A stretch of DNA of 64,000 bases. Origin: a bacterium. GTDB taxonomy: Bacteria > Bdellovibrionota_G > JALEGL01. Numbering within the stretch: the stretch's first letter is position 1; every line of letters begins with the position of its first letter. Position numbers and translations under genes: made by a program. The DNA lies in contig JALEGL010000006.1 in assembly GCA_022763185.1 (NCBI GenBank), forward strand, positions 366,838-430,837. The letters run 5' to 3'. The notes beneath the pieces are model-generated. The model made no database searches, had not been told where the DNA came from, and saw only the letters and a list, made by a program, of their open reading frames with translations. This document shows, one piece after another, positions 26,791-36,443 of the stretch.

Positions 26791-28706
26791 TATTTGTAGC
26801 TCCTTTGTGTTGGTTGAACATCTTCAAATGTTAGTGTTTCTTTGTGCAATTGAGGAGTTTCTCCAACACCATTAAACTCCCATGCAGAAGAATAGGAGTA
26901 GTTTTCATCATCACGCTTGGCTTCACCATCTTCTGTTTGGCTTTCTTCTCTGAAGTGAGCGCCACAAGATTCTTTACGATCTAAAGCATCATGAACCATA
27001 AGTTCAGCAAATTCTAAAAAGTCGGCCACGCGACCAGCTTTTTCTAAGTTTTGATTGAGCTCTTCACCGGTGCCTGTAACAGAAGCATTTTTCCAGAAGC
27101 GATCTCTAACATCTTCTATTTTTCCTAGAGCACCTCTTAGTCCTTCTTCATTTCTACTCATACCACAATAATCCCACATGACACGTCCTAATTCTCTGTG
27201 AAAACTGTCAACCGATACGGATCCTTTGATATTAAGCAGAGAATTGATTTTGTCCAGTTGAGTCTGTTCAACGGCTTTTGCTTCAGGTGAGTCATCATTT
27301 AGACGCTGTTTGGGATCAACATCAGCAAGGTAATTACCTATGGTGTAAGGCAAAACAAAATAACCATCAGACAAGCCTTGCATCAGTGCGCTTGCTCCAA
27401 GTCTGTTGGCACCATGGTCAGAGAAGTTTGCTTCACCAATCACGAATAAGCCGGGAATATTGCTCATGAGGTTGTAATCGACCCATAAGCCACCCATGGT
27501 ATAGTGAGGGGCTGGGAAGATACGCATAGGCGTTTCATAAGGATTTTCACCAGTGATATTTTCATACATATCAAATAGGTTTCCATATCTGGCAGAGATG
27601 GTTTCTTTGCCCAAGCGTGCAATTGCATCAGCAAAATCAAGATATACACCTAATCCTGTTTTACCTACGCCATAGCCGGCATCACATCGTTCTTTGGCAG
27701 CGCGTGAAGCCACATCTCTAGGAACAAGGTTCCCAAAAGCTGGATAACGACGTTCCAGGTAATAATCTCGCTCATTTTCCGGAATATCTTTAGCTTTACG
27801 AGTATCCCCTTTCTTCTTAGGTACCCATATTCTTCCATCGTTACGTAATGACTCACTCATTAGAGTAAGTTTTGATTGATGCTCACCTGCGACTGGAATG
27901 CAAGTTGGATGAATTTGTGTAAAGCTTGGGTTAGCAAAAAAAGCACCTTTTTTATGAGCACGCCAAGTTGCTGTAACGTTGCAGCCCATGGCATTGGTAC
28001 TTAGATAATATACGTTGCTGTATCCGCCAGTAGCCAAGACCACTGCGTCTGCTGTATGAGACGTTATTTTGCCTGTGACCAAGTTTCTAACCACTATTCC
28101 TTTGGCTTTGCCATCGTGAACAATAACATCCAGCATTTCAGTTCGAGGAAACATCTGAACCTTACCGTTGTCTATTTCTTTTGCCAAAGCTTGATAAGCT
28201 CCCAATAATAGTTGCTGGCCTGTTTGGCCTCGAGCATAAAAAGTTCGAGAGACCTGTGCGCCACCGAAAGATCGATTATCCAAGAGTCCACTGTAGTCCC
28301 TGGCAAAAGGAACCCCTTGAGCAACACATTGGTCAATAATTTTTACACTGTTTTCAGCAAGTCTGTATACATTTGACTCTCTGGATCGATAATCTCCACC
28401 TTTGACCGTGTCGTAAAACAACCTATAAACACTATCACCATCATTTTGATAGTTTTTTGCACCATTGATGCCACCTTGAGCAGCAATAGAGTGAGCTCTT
28501 CTCGGAGAGTCTTGAAAGCAAAAAGTTTTAACATTGTAGCCCAGTTCAGCCATACTGGCAGATGCGGAAGCTCCAGCCAGACCAGTCCCTACAACAATAA
28601 CCTCATATTTACGCTTATTGGCTGGGTTAACCAGCTTCATATTAAATTTATGTTTTTCCCAACGTTTTTCAACCGGACCTGTTGGACAGTTTGATTTTAA
28701 TGACAT
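26790..28706 (-). CDS. sdhA: Succinate dehydrogenase / fumarate reductase flavoprotein subunit
   Basis: 638 aa. FAD-binding [18 protein letters not shown], and covalent flavin His in [15 protein letters not shown]. Substrate-binding motifs include [13 protein letters not shown] and [15 protein letters not shown]. The length and sequence style are those of the class-B (cytochrome b558, menaquinone-type) enzymes such as Bacteroidetes, epsilon- and deltaproteobacterial Sdh/Frd. Oxidises succinate to fumarate, or runs in reverse. Confidence 0.96.
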   Translation of the reverse strand: MSLKSNCPTGPVEKRWEKHKFNMKLVNPANKRKYEVIVVGTGLAGASASASMAELGYNVKTFCFQDSPRRAHSIAAQGGINGAKNYQNDGDSVYRLFYDTVKGGDYRSRESNVYRLAENSVKIIDQCVAQGVPFARDYSGLLDNRSFGGAQVSRTFYARGQTGQQLLLGAYQALAKEIDNGKVQMFPRTEMLDVIVHDGKAKGIVVRNLVTGKITSHTADAVVLATGGYSNVYYLSTNAMGCNVTATWRAHKKGAFFANPSFTQIHPTCIPVAGEHQSKLTLMSESLRNDGRIWVPKKKGDTRKAKDIPENERDYYLERRYPAFGNLVPRDVASRAAKERCDAGYGVGKTGLGVYLDFADAIARLGKETISARYGNLFDMYENITGENPYETPMRIFPAPHYTMGGLWVDYNLMSNIPGLFVIGEANFSDHGANRLGASALMQGLSDGYFVLPYTIGNYLADVDPKQRLNDDSPEAKAVEQTQLDKINSLLNIKGSVSVDSFHRELGRVMWDYCGMSRNEEGLRGALGKIEDVRDRFWKNASVTGTGEELNQNLEKAGRVADFLEFAELMVHDALDRKESCGAHFREESQTEDGEAKRDDENYSYSSAWEFNGVGETPQLHKETLTFEDVQPTQRSYK

Positions 28707-28733
28707 CGTATACTCCTTACTCCTGTTAAAACT

Positions 28734-29435
28734 TTAAGAAATGACTCCACTCAAGACAGCAATAGGGATAGAGGCAAAGCCAAGTGATATTAGTAGTGCT
28801 ATAAATACTCCCAAGCTATTGACAAGCTTAAGATAGAAAGGGTGGCTTAAACCAAGTGTTCTAGCTGTGCTTTGAACACCATGATAAAGGTGTAAACCTA
28901 AAAAAATCTGAGCAGCTAAATAAATAGCAACTATAAGCGGAACTTGAAAACTATTGATCATGCTGCTGTATAAATCATGGTGATTGAGCAAACTGCTATG
29001 GACTTGTCCAAATGTGAAATGCGCCAAGTGATAAATAACGTAGAGCAACAAAAAAAGACCGCCATAAATCATGGTTCTCGAAGCGAAACTTGCTTTGGTA
29101 GGAGTATTTTTTTGATAGCCAACGGGTCTGGCTGCACGGTTGTGTCTGGTCAGAGAAATGGTGCACACCACATGCAGAACAATCATTTTAAGCATGATAA
29201 TTCTTACAGCCCATAATAAAACAATGTTACCTTTAAGCATGGCCGCGTACTGATTGATAAGTGTATCTTCAGGCGTGGCTCCTCGACCGGCGTATATTTG
29301 TAAATTGCCTAGCATATGCCCTAGAAGCCAACCAACCATGGCTAGCCCGGTAATGGCCACAATCCACTTTTTACCAATAGAAGAATTATAAAACTTTAAA
29401 AATCGACAATACAATAATCCTAGATTTTTCATCAT
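28734..29435 (-). CDS. sdhC: Succinate dehydrogenase cytochrome b558 subunit
   Basis: 233 aa with five TM segments, a single dihaem anchor (class B Sdh). Candidate haem ligands are His in GWLLGHMLGNLQIY, LKMIVLHVVCTISL, LLYVIYHLAHFTFG and FLGLHLYHGVQS. One protein replaces the SdhC+SdhD pair. First gene of the sdhCAB operon; 27 nt before sdhA. Confidence 0.92.
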   Translation of the reverse strand: MMKNLGLLYCRFLKFYNSSIGKKWIVAITGLAMVGWLLGHMLGNLQIYAGRGATPEDTLINQYAAMLKGNIVLLWAVRIIMLKMIVLHVVCTISLTRHNRAARPVGYQKNTPTKASFASRTMIYGGLFLLLYVIYHLAHFTFGQVHSSLLNHHDLYSSMINSFQVPLIVAIYLAAQIFLGLHLYHGVQSTARTLGLSHPFYLKLVNSLGVFIALLISLGFASIPIAVLSGVIS

Positions 29436-29617
29436 GCACCCTTAATACCTAAGTTGCTAAAAAAGAAAAGTGAATCTTGGTAATGATGATAATTTCTAAG
29501 CTTTATACCAAACTTTTTTTTTATTGAGCAATGCTGCAAAACAGCAAATAATGCCTTGCATTATTAAAGCTGCTTTGCTATGGATCTTGAGTATTTTAAG
29601 TTTGACGAGGTGATACA

Positions 29618-31453
29618 GTGAAAATTAATAGCTCAAAATCTTTTAGAAAACAGTTAATAATCAATAATTTAAAGAGTTTTTTTGCGATGGTGTTGTGTGT
29701 GTTAATAGCGCAATGTACAAACACCAAGCTTGCTCCCACAGAAGACGGTGGTGGGAGTATTGTTATCCCAAAAATCAATAAAGTTGTAGCCAAGTCAAAA
29801 GAATCGATGACTTTAGTCAATGCAAAAGCCACAGGTTACAGAAGTATTGAGATTGAGTTAAGCCATGAAATAGATCAAGACGCAGCAGCCAATTTTGATG
29901 TGTATAAAATAGAGGCGGCAAAAAAGGGAAACCCTGGTGCAAAAAATATCAAGGTGATTGCTGTAAACGTTTTAGAGCCTAAAAAACTTGAATTGACCTT
30001 GAGCAAACGTCTTTTGTCCATGAAATATACATTAATCATCAATGGCTTAGAAACATCTTCAGCAAAACTAACATCAGCCAGCCATGAAATTATTCCAGAA
30101 GGTTCGCGTATGATTTTTGTCAGTGAAGCCAGCTCCGATGGAAATTTGAAAAACCTCATGTCGCCCCCGTCTGCATCGGAAGGCTACCAAGTCCCTAATG
30201 AGCTTTGTCAAGCTGAAGCCAGTCAACATGGGTTGCTGGGGCAATACCGAGCTTTGTTTTTGCATCCAATGCTGTTAGAAGAGCAAAAAGATGATTATGC
30301 ATTTCTTGATACCATGACAGATTATGTTCGTGCTGATGGAGTTGGGCAAGTTAAGTTAAGTAGAACAGATGGCATGTTGCACCCGTCTTTTTCTTTGCCT
30401 ATTGATGTTATGGCCAATGGTCAGTCGGTTCCATATAGTTTTAATGGTGATGGAATGGCCATGCAAGAGAGTTTTATGGCCTTTACTGGGTTTAATTTGG
30501 CTTATTCTGATATTGAAGATGAGGTTTGCGGTGAGGATGAAAACTGGAATACAGCGAATGATTATAATGTAACAGGTTCACTGTTCCGAAATAAAATCCC
30601 ATTGTTTGCTTTTGGTGCATCAGAAACATGCAATTGTGCAAAAAAGGCAAGAATTATTTGTCTTCAATCTGCTTCTGCTATTGAAAATAGTGAATCAGCG
30701 GCATGGAGTCCTAAAGAAGATGGCCAAAACTATACCGGGGATAATTATATGTTCGTCAGTTCAGTTAATGTGAGCGCTAATTTAGGCGAAGCGCTAGCCG
30801 CACTAGGTGGCGATGCCAGCCTTTCTGGTTTGAAAGCCGCAGATGCTGTTTGTTCTAATTTGGTTAAAGAAGCTGCCAATGATACAGACAATCGGTTGCC
30901 TGAAGCCGCTAGGGCTAGTTTTAAGAAAAATTATAAGCACTATATTGCGGTTTTATCCGGCCAAGAAGATGGAAAGGATAAAAATGCAAAAGATAGATTT
31001 ACTCCAGCAGCTTATAAGGCGGGCTCGTATCACCTTCCCAATGGTGTAAAGTTAGTTGATGAATTAAAAAGTTTTTTTGACCCAAAAACAGTACTTCAAG
31101 CTCCAGTAACCATGACTGAGCAGGGGAGTTATCTTGCCTTAAAAAATGAGCGTTACTCTGAAGATGACTATCAAAACGATGATCAGATGAAAGAAATGAT
31201 TATCCATGATGTCCTTTCAAATCTAGTTTTTACCGGGAGTAATGGTTCGGGTGAACTTGAAAAAGATGCGACTTGCAACTCATGGACATCAGCTCAAGAA
31301 GACAATATCATGACCATGGGCATTGCATTAGACAGCTACTTAAGGCTCTCTCTAGAAGGAGTTAAAAACAGTTTTCTTTCCAGTGTAACAGGTCTTATGA
31401 GCTGCTCAATGGAATTAAAACTTTATTGTGCTTACAATAAACCTAAAGCTTAA
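29618..31453 (+). CDS. Lipoprotein with SbsA/Ig-like domain and two tandem DUF1554-like domains
   Basis: 611 aa. Long basic n-region, then FFAMVLCVLIAQC (lipobox, Cys about 33). Residues 65-155 look like an Ig-like/SbsA fold. Two related segments follow: the first opens MIFVSEASSDGNLKNLM and ends near CAKKARIICLQ; the second opens MFVSSVNVSANLGEALAAL and ends near CSMELKLYCAYN. Each also has a Cys after the opening (NELCQAEA, DAVCSNLV) and an aromatic YRALF/YKHYIAVLSG. This is the plan of DUF1554-type domains seen in Leptospira and other surface lipoproteins. Start is GTG with GAGGT in front. Role unknown; probably outer surface. Confidence 0.65.
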   Translation: MKINSSKSFRKQLIINNLKSFFAMVLCVLIAQCTNTKLAPTEDGGGSIVIPKINKVVAKSKESMTLVNAKATGYRSIEIELSHEIDQDAAANFDVYKIEAAKKGNPGAKNIKVIAVNVLEPKKLELTLSKRLLSMKYTLIINGLETSSAKLTSASHEIIPEGSRMIFVSEASSDGNLKNLMSPPSASEGYQVPNELCQAEASQHGLLGQYRALFLHPMLLEEQKDDYAFLDTMTDYVRADGVGQVKLSRTDGMLHPSFSLPIDVMANGQSVPYSFNGDGMAMQESFMAFTGFNLAYSDIEDEVCGEDENWNTANDYNVTGSLFRNKIPLFAFGASETCNCAKKARIICLQSASAIENSESAAWSPKEDGQNYTGDNYMFVSSVNVSANLGEALAALGGDASLSGLKAADAVCSNLVKEAANDTDNRLPEAARASFKKNYKHYIAVLSGQEDGKDKNAKDRFTPAAYKAGSYHLPNGVKLVDELKSFFDPKTVLQAPVTMTEQGSYLALKNERYSEDDYQNDDQMKEMIIHDVLSNLVFTGSNGSGELEKDATCNSWTSAQEDNIMTMGIALDSYLRLSLEGVKNSFLSSVTGLMSCSMELKLYCAYNKPKA

Positions 31454-31511
31454 TCCTGCTTTGATTAAAAGTGATGCAGCACGAATACCCAAGGTTTAGC
31501 CTTATGTTTTA

Positions 31512-32126
31512 TTAAGCTTTTAATAATGAAGTATCGTGTTTTTCTGTTTGCCCTTCAGATAAGGAAGTTTTTGAATGAGGGCTTACGCTATGACAACGTC
31601 GGCACCTTGCTTCATAACTGTCTTGGCCACCTAGCATGACTCTTTGTTTGTGTTTGCTTAAGCGTTGATTGCGGTTGGCAGGGTTGCCGCAGCGCATGCA
31701 GATGGCCAGGTTTTTGGTGATATACTCCGCAATGGCTAAAAGTTGAGGAATGGGTTCAAAAGGTTTGCCCTGGTAATCCTGATCCAATCCAGAGACAATC
31801 ACGCGTTTACCTTCATCTGCTAAAGCTTGACAGGTTTCTACCAAAGATAAGCCAAAAAACTGTGCTTCATCAATGCCTACAACCTCATAGCTGCGAGATT
31901 TTTCAATAATGTCTTGGGTGTTGCGTGCCACTTCCGCTTCAATTTTTTGTTGGCTGTGACTTACGACCAAACTTTCAGCATAGCGATTATCAATTTCAGG
32001 TTTGAATAAAATGACCCTTTGCCTAGCAATATTGGCCCTGCGTATGCGCCGGATCAACTCCTCAGTTTTTCCAGAAAACATGCTGCCACAAATGACTTCT
32101 ATCCACCCTGTCTGATAATTAAGCAT
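31512..32126 (-). CDS. tdk: Thymidine kinase
   Basis: 204 aa, type II TK. Walker A GSMFSGKTEELIRR near the N terminus, DEAQFF catalytic/lasso motif in the middle, and a C-terminal zinc site (CMRCG plus CRRCH). Phosphorylates thymidine with ATP for dTTP salvage. Monocistronic on the minus strand. Confidence 0.96.
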   Translation of the reverse strand: MLNYQTGWIEVICGSMFSGKTEELIRRIRRANIARQRVILFKPEIDNRYAESLVVSHSQQKIEAEVARNTQDIIEKSRSYEVVGIDEAQFFGLSLVETCQALADEGKRVIVSGLDQDYQGKPFEPIPQLLAIAEYITKNLAICMRCGNPANRNQRLSKHKQRVMLGGQDSYEARCRRCHSVSPHSKTSLSEGQTEKHDTSLLKA

Positions 32127-32247
32127 AAAAATGCTTATAAGATATTAAAGGTTTCTTCACAAGCCTTTCTTAAAGCATTAAAAAAAAATTATATGCTGCG
32201 ACGTAAAGACGGTTGACAATTATTGTGTATCGTGTCATCAGCAAGCT

Positions 32248-32937
32248 ATGTTGAAAAAGGTGTGCATGTGTGGACTTTTGATGGTGCTGTTGACTGCGTG
32301 TAATAATGAGAAAACCCCAAAAGAGCGGGTAAAGAAAGTGACGGTTCCAGTCATAAAATATGTTGTTGTTAAAGATAAGCCTTGTTGGGGAGATGACTGT
32401 CTAGAAGATGATGGGAAAGATAACGATGCAATGCCAATGCACAAAAAACATGCTGATAATGGTGAAGCGCCTGAAACCGTTTGTCCAAAATTGGAATACG
32501 CCAAAAACTTTGAGGAATTTGGTCAAGATAAAGATCAATTAAACTGCAACCTTTTATTTGATGATGTTGGCTTATGTGCTGACCTATACTGGCAATCAAG
32601 CCAAAAGGACGTTGTTGGTGAAAATCAAATATTATGTTTGTACTTTTGGAACCTTGATAGTCCCGGTCAAAAGCCAGATTATGTGCATTTAGATTATGAT
32701 TTAACCGTGAATTTTTCTATGGATGGAGATGCGCAAGCCATGGGGCATAATGACTTTGCAGCAAAGATAGAAACTCTACAAAGCAATATTTATTCTTTGT
32801 ACTCCATTAACTTTGCCATGAAAGGCGTGTGGAAAACCAAATTTACTTTGAATTACGAAGGAGATGTCGTATCAGAATTTACAACATCGTTAAATGTTGA
32901 CGATAAAGATATTGACTATCATTGGGAGGGGTTATGA
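32248..32937 (+). CDS. Lipoprotein of unknown function
   Basis: 229 aa. Short signal peptide with lipobox LLTAC (Cys 18). A Lys-rich then His/Asp-rich linker (KDKPCWGDDCLEDDGKDND) contains a CxxxxC pair, then a mixed beta domain with further Cys (NCNLLF, GLCADLYW, LCLYFW). No family recognised. The Cys content suggests disulfide bonds outside the cytoplasm. Its stop overlaps the next ORF's ATG, so the pair is co-translated. Confidence 0.6.
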   Translation: MLKKVCMCGLLMVLLTACNNEKTPKERVKKVTVPVIKYVVVKDKPCWGDDCLEDDGKDNDAMPMHKKHADNGEAPETVCPKLEYAKNFEEFGQDKDQLNCNLLFDDVGLCADLYWQSSQKDVVGENQILCLYFWNLDSPGQKPDYVHLDYDLTVNFSMDGDAQAMGHNDFAAKIETLQSNIYSLYSINFAMKGVWKTKFTLNYEGDVVSEFTTSLNVDDKDIDYHWEGL

Positions 32938-33374
32938 AAAAGTTTTTTTTAGTATTGAATTTACTGGTTTTGGGGCATGTGAGCGCTCAAACTTATGTTT
33001 CTATCAAAGTGAATCGACCCCACAATAATCCTAAAATGAATGTTAGCATTTCTTTGTATGAAGATGCGGATAGAAAAACGCCAATTGCAAAGGAAGAGGC
33101 GCCAAAAGAAATATTTGCTAAATTTCATCATAACTCTCCTATGTGCGCTGATCCAAACTATTGGGTTAATCAGAAACAAAATTATACTGCACTGAGTTTG
33201 AAACCAGGTTCGGTTTATGCGGAGTATACCGCGGTTCCATTACGTTATGAGTTATTTGGGCAGTTTACGGTGTGGCTTAAAATAGATGGTGATGAATATG
33301 AGATTAAAAGCCCAGAAGCTTGGACAATCCCAAACATTAAGCCTGTTTATTTAAGTAAAAAAATAAACCTATAA
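32934..33374 (+). CDS. Small secreted protein of unknown function
   Basis: 146 aa. Signal peptide MKKFFLVLNLLVLGHVSAQ, then an all-beta-looking domain (YVSIKVNRPHNNPKMNVSIS, later GSVYAEYTAVPLRYELFGQF). No family recognised. Coupled by ATGA to the lipoprotein upstream; both probably act in the periplasm as a pair. Confidence 0.6.
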   Translation: MKKFFLVLNLLVLGHVSAQTYVSIKVNRPHNNPKMNVSISLYEDADRKTPIAKEEAPKEIFAKFHHNSPMCADPNYWVNQKQNYTALSLKPGSVYAEYTAVPLRYELFGQFTVWLKIDGDEYEIKSPEAWTIPNIKPVYLSKKINL

Positions 33375-33412
33375 GTGCAATCGATAAAAAATTAAAAAAC
33401 ATAAAAAACCTT

Positions 33413-33442
33413 TTGACACCTTATACTTTGTAATGCTAGGTA
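33413..33442 (+). promoter_or_regulatory. Probable padR promoter and PadR operator
   Basis: TTGACA at 33413-33418 is a perfect -35 element. Immediately downstream TACTTTG (33424-33430), TAATG, CTAGGTA (33436-33442) forms an imperfect inverted repeat of the kind PadR repressors bind. It lies eight bases before the PadR start codon, so autoregulation is inferred. The -10 box is not clear. Confidence 0.5.
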
Positions 33443-33449
33443 TCTTTTT

Positions 33450-33791
33450 ATGCCAAGCGGTTTAGACAATTGGAAAACACAAGTTAGAAAAGGTTACTTG
33501 GAAATGTGCATCTTGTTGGTGATACAAACTCATAAGAGCCTGTATGGTTTTGACTTAATAGAAAAGCTGCATAACTTGGATTTAAATGTCAAAGAAGGAA
33601 CCTTGTACCCATTGCTCAATAGAATGAGCAGTGAAGGAATACTTAAAACCCATTGGCAAACAGAAGGTAATAAGGGTCACCCAAGAAAGTTTTATGCCTT
33701 GACAGCTGAAGGTGAAGCATTTTTGCAGTTGATGCAAGAAGAGTTTAGCCGTATGTCCAAGGTGTTCAAACAGTTAACAAAAAAAAGGTAA
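33450..33791 (+). CDS. PadR-family transcriptional regulator
   Basis: 113 aa winged-helix protein. KGYLEMCILLVIQTHKSLYG, NVKEGTLYPLLNRM (recognition helix) and KGHPRKFYALTAEGEAFL (wing) are classic PadR. It is followed at once by a HAAS-domain membrane protein, a pairing common in bacteria, where PadR represses its own operon. The mRNA leader is very short; see the operator entry. Confidence 0.92.
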   Translation: MPSGLDNWKTQVRKGYLEMCILLVIQTHKSLYGFDLIEKLHNLDLNVKEGTLYPLLNRMSSEGILKTHWQTEGNKGHPRKFYALTAEGEAFLQLMQEEFSRMSKVFKQLTKKR

Positions 33792-33798
33792 GGTGAAT

Positions 33799-34737
33799 AT
33801 GTCCATCAATCCAAAATTAGAAGTGTACTTAACCCAGCTGGATAAAGCGTTAGGGCCAATCTCTGTCAGTGAAAAAGCTGAGATTGTTTCTGAAATAAAA
33901 AGTCATGTTTTAGATGCACAAGAAAACAATCCAGAAAAAAGCATGTCCTCTATTTTAAAGTCTTTTGGTGAACCAGAAGCGGTGGCCACGCGCTACTTAA
34001 CAGAGAGAGGTTTAAAGCCGGCTACACCCGCTAAACGACAGGTTGTAAAATGGCTAACGCTTGGTTTTTTGGGGACGGTTGCTATGGTGTTGTTGTTTGC
34101 ACTGGTTCTTATTTGGAAGTTTACACCCTTGATAAAAGTGCATGATGTTGATGGTAGAGAAAAAGTAGAGCTTTTGGGAGGGATGCTTAAAGTTGACGTT
34201 GATGAAGATACATTCTCTTTTGATGGTGATGATGTTGACTTTAAGTTTAACTTTAGTTCAGATGATGATGATCATCATTGGCTAAAAGATGCTCGACAAG
34301 TTGATATACAGCAATTTAAGCTTTTACATATTTTATTCAACAACGGCATGATGGAGTTGAGCAATCATGATGAAGCCGAGCTTGCATGGAAATGTAAATT
34401 AAGAGGAGAGCCGGTAAATAATACTGTTAAGGAGGAAGGCGAGGTTTTGTTGATAGACCTAACAAGCTCTGAAAAAGCCAAATGCAGTATTCGTATGCCG
34501 CAAGACCTAAAATTAAAAGTTGAAGGTAAAAATGGCAAGGTTGAATTGATTGAGCCCAAGCAGGATGCAGATATAGCCTTACTTAACGGTAAGTGTGAGA
34601 TTGACCCTGAATATGGAGTTAAGTATCGCTATGATTTACAAGTCAATCAAGGAAAAATGGATGACTTTGTGTCTTCATCCAGCAAAGAAGCTGTGCAAAT
34701 AAAAGTTAGGGTAAAAAACGGCGTTATCAGTAAATAG
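33799..34737 (+). CDS. HAAS (DUF1700-like) domain membrane protein
   Basis: 312 aa. N-terminal HAAS domain (LEVYLTQLDKALGPISVSEK, then EIKSHVLDAQEN and ILKSFGEPEAVATRYL), one TM segment (about 85-107) and an extracytoplasmic adhesin-like beta domain (DUF4097-like), rich in acidic stretches such as SDDDDHH. HAAS proteins are encoded with PadR regulators and are thought to act as stress or membrane sensors. Start ATG 33799 with AAGGT in front; GTG 33793 is an alternative. Confidence 0.75.
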   Translation: MSINPKLEVYLTQLDKALGPISVSEKAEIVSEIKSHVLDAQENNPEKSMSSILKSFGEPEAVATRYLTERGLKPATPAKRQVVKWLTLGFLGTVAMVLLFALVLIWKFTPLIKVHDVDGREKVELLGGMLKVDVDEDTFSFDGDDVDFKFNFSSDDDDHHWLKDARQVDIQQFKLLHILFNNGMMELSNHDEAELAWKCKLRGEPVNNTVKEEGEVLLIDLTSSEKAKCSIRMPQDLKLKVEGKNGKVELIEPKQDADIALLNGKCEIDPEYGVKYRYDLQVNQGKMDDFVSSSSKEAVQIKVRVKNGVISK

Positions 34738-34832
34738 TGGGTAAAAAATAGACAGCTTTATATAAAAATAAACAGTATTTTTTTAAGTTACTAATTTTAT
34801 TGGTTTAATAAAATTATTATTTTTAATAAAAG

Positions 34833-34861
34833 TTACGATAAATGTAAAAATTATGTATAAT
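34833..34861 (+). promoter_or_regulatory. Promoter of the HD-GYP regulator gene
   Basis: Perfect -10 TATAAT (34856-34861), 17 bp behind a weak -35 TTACGA (34833-34838). Transcription would start near 34868, which rules out the ATG at 34860 as start codon. The 14-mer TAATAAAAGTTACG overlaps the -35 and recurs upstream of the sigma-54 activator gene. Confidence 0.6.
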
Positions 34862-34901
34862 GGGTATAGAATGTGCAACAGACCTATGGAGATCGACAAG
34901 C

Positions 34902-35936
34902 ATGAAAGACGCCCATTTAACCGCATCAAAATTTACCGATAATATCATTGTTTATGTAGATGATGAGCAAGACAATTTAACCAGCTTTGAAATGCATCTA
35001 GAAATGGATTTTGTCATTAAAACTTTTGCAGATCCAATCGAGGCTTTACACTATGTTCAAAATGAACCTAGAGTAGCTATTTTAATTGTTGACCAGGTCA
35101 TGCCTAGACTGAGTGGTTTAGAGTTGGCAAGGCAGGCCAAAGAAAACAATCCTTTGATGATTTGTATGATGATAACCGGTAATGCAACCAAGCAGTTAGC
35201 CATTGAAGCAGTCAAAGACAATACTTTTTGGGATTTTGTCGAAAAGCCTGTTGACTTTGGTTCCTTTGAAATGAGTCAAAAATTGGTTAGAGGTTTAGAG
35301 AAATATGTACTGGAAAAAACCAAGTTAGATTACAGAGAAGGTACTTTTGAACTTTTAGCCATGCTCATTGATGATAAAGATGGTCATACCCATAGACATT
35401 CCAAACGTGTCTGTGAATGGGCAATGAAAATTGGTAAAAAAATGGATTTAAGTAAAACAGAGTTGATGCGTTTGCAAGAAGGCGCCATGGTCCATGATAT
35501 TGGTAAGATCAGTATTCCCGATGATATTTTAAAGAAACCTGGTCGGATCAGTGCTTTAGAGAGAAAAATCATTCAGACACATCCTGGCCGAGGTGGAGAT
35601 ATTTTAGAAAGCATACCGCAGTTAAGAGATTTAGCTCCCATGGCCAGAGACCACCATGAACGTCCAGATGGAAAAGGTTATCCTCGTGGCCTAGTTGAAG
35701 ATGAAATTGATTTATTAACTTCTATTGTTGCTTTGGCAGATTTTTTTGAAGCACTCAGTGCCAAGCGTCCTTATAAAGAGCCCTGGGCCATTAAAGATAT
35801 TGTTACTGAAATTGCAAAAAACAAAGGCACACAATTCAAAGGGAGTGTTGTTGATGCTCTGTTTGATGTGCTTAAAGAAGAAAAACTCATTGGTGAAAAA
35901 GCCTTGGAAGAGGTTATCCAAAGTATCGCAGCTTGA
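34902..35936 (+). CDS. Response regulator with HD-GYP output domain
   Basis: 344 aa. Receiver domain: acidic pair in VYVDDEQDN, phospho-acceptor Asp in LIVDQVMPRLSG, Thr in MITGNA and Lys in VEKPVD. The HD-GYP domain follows with HSKRVCEWAMK, MVHDIGKISIPDDIL and DHHERPDGKGYPRGL (intact HHExxDGxGYP). The family hydrolyses c-di-GMP to GMP. No cognate histidine kinase is adjacent. ATG 34902 is chosen because the promoter -10 box covers the upstream ATG; GGAG lies 10 nt before it. Confidence 0.9.
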   Translation: MKDAHLTASKFTDNIIVYVDDEQDNLTSFEMHLEMDFVIKTFADPIEALHYVQNEPRVAILIVDQVMPRLSGLELARQAKENNPLMICMMITGNATKQLAIEAVKDNTFWDFVEKPVDFGSFEMSQKLVRGLEKYVLEKTKLDYREGTFELLAMLIDDKDGHTHRHSKRVCEWAMKIGKKMDLSKTELMRLQEGAMVHDIGKISIPDDILKKPGRISALERKIIQTHPGRGGDILESIPQLRDLAPMARDHHERPDGKGYPRGLVEDEIDLLTSIVALADFFEALSAKRPYKEPWAIKDIVTEIAKNKGTQFKGSVVDALFDVLKEEKLIGEKALEEVIQSIAA

Positions 35937-36029
35937 ACATGTTCCAAAAACATGCCCAGCTATTTAGAGTGCAACGCCAAGGTTGGTGTTGATAAGCTTG
36001 GTCCGTAAATAAAATAGCATACTTTTTTT

Positions 36030-36057
36030 TTGAATATTCTGACTTTTAGGGCATAAT
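36030..36057 (+). promoter_or_regulatory. Promoter of the DUF309 gene, leaderless
   Basis: TTGAAT (36030-36035), 16-bp spacer, CATAAT (36052-36057). The expected transcription start is 36063-36065, only one to three bases before the GTG at 36066, and no RBS exists. Confidence 0.5.
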
Positions 36058-36065
36058 AGATCTAC

Positions 36066-36443
36066 GTGGCTTACCAAGATCGCTATCTATTGTTTATAGA
36101 ATATTTTAATCAATCTAAGTTTATGTCAGCTCAGACAACTTTGGATGAATTATGGTTAAAAGATCAATCAAAAGATAAAGACTTTTATGGCGGTTTAATT
36201 CAAATAGCCGTTTCTTTGTACCATCTTACCCAAGACAATCCCAGGGGTGCAGCAAAAATATATTCTAGAGCAAGAGATATGATTTTAAAGTATGGGGATG
36301 AGCACAATGACATTGCATTAAAAAAACTTAGAGATGCCTTGGATGCGCTCTATCAGCGCTCAGACTTAACGGAAATGGAACCTGGAGATCTGGTTAAACT
36401 GGTCCCAAAAATTCAAACTTTGCAAAACATCAACAATGCATAA
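36066..36443 (+). CDS. DUF309 family protein
   Basis: 125 aa. YLLFIEYFNQSKFMSAQTTL, DELWL and GGLIQIAVSLYHLTQDNPRG follow the DUF309 pattern (E-x-W and H-x-G helices); the family HExxE has become TTLDELW. Function of the family is not established. The start codon is GTG, apparently leaderless. The 3' end overlaps the next gene by 8 nt. Confidence 0.78.
   Translation: MAYQDRYLLFIEYFNQSKFMSAQTTLDELWLKDQSKDKDFYGGLIQIAVSLYHLTQDNPRGAAKIYSRARDMILKYGDEHNDIALKKLRDALDALYQRSDLTEMEPGDLVKLVPKIQTLQNINNA

Noticed and set aside
29875-30265. Minus-strand ORFs opposite the DUF1554-like lipoprotein
   Set aside because: Shadow frames; no start signals and no protein-like pattern.
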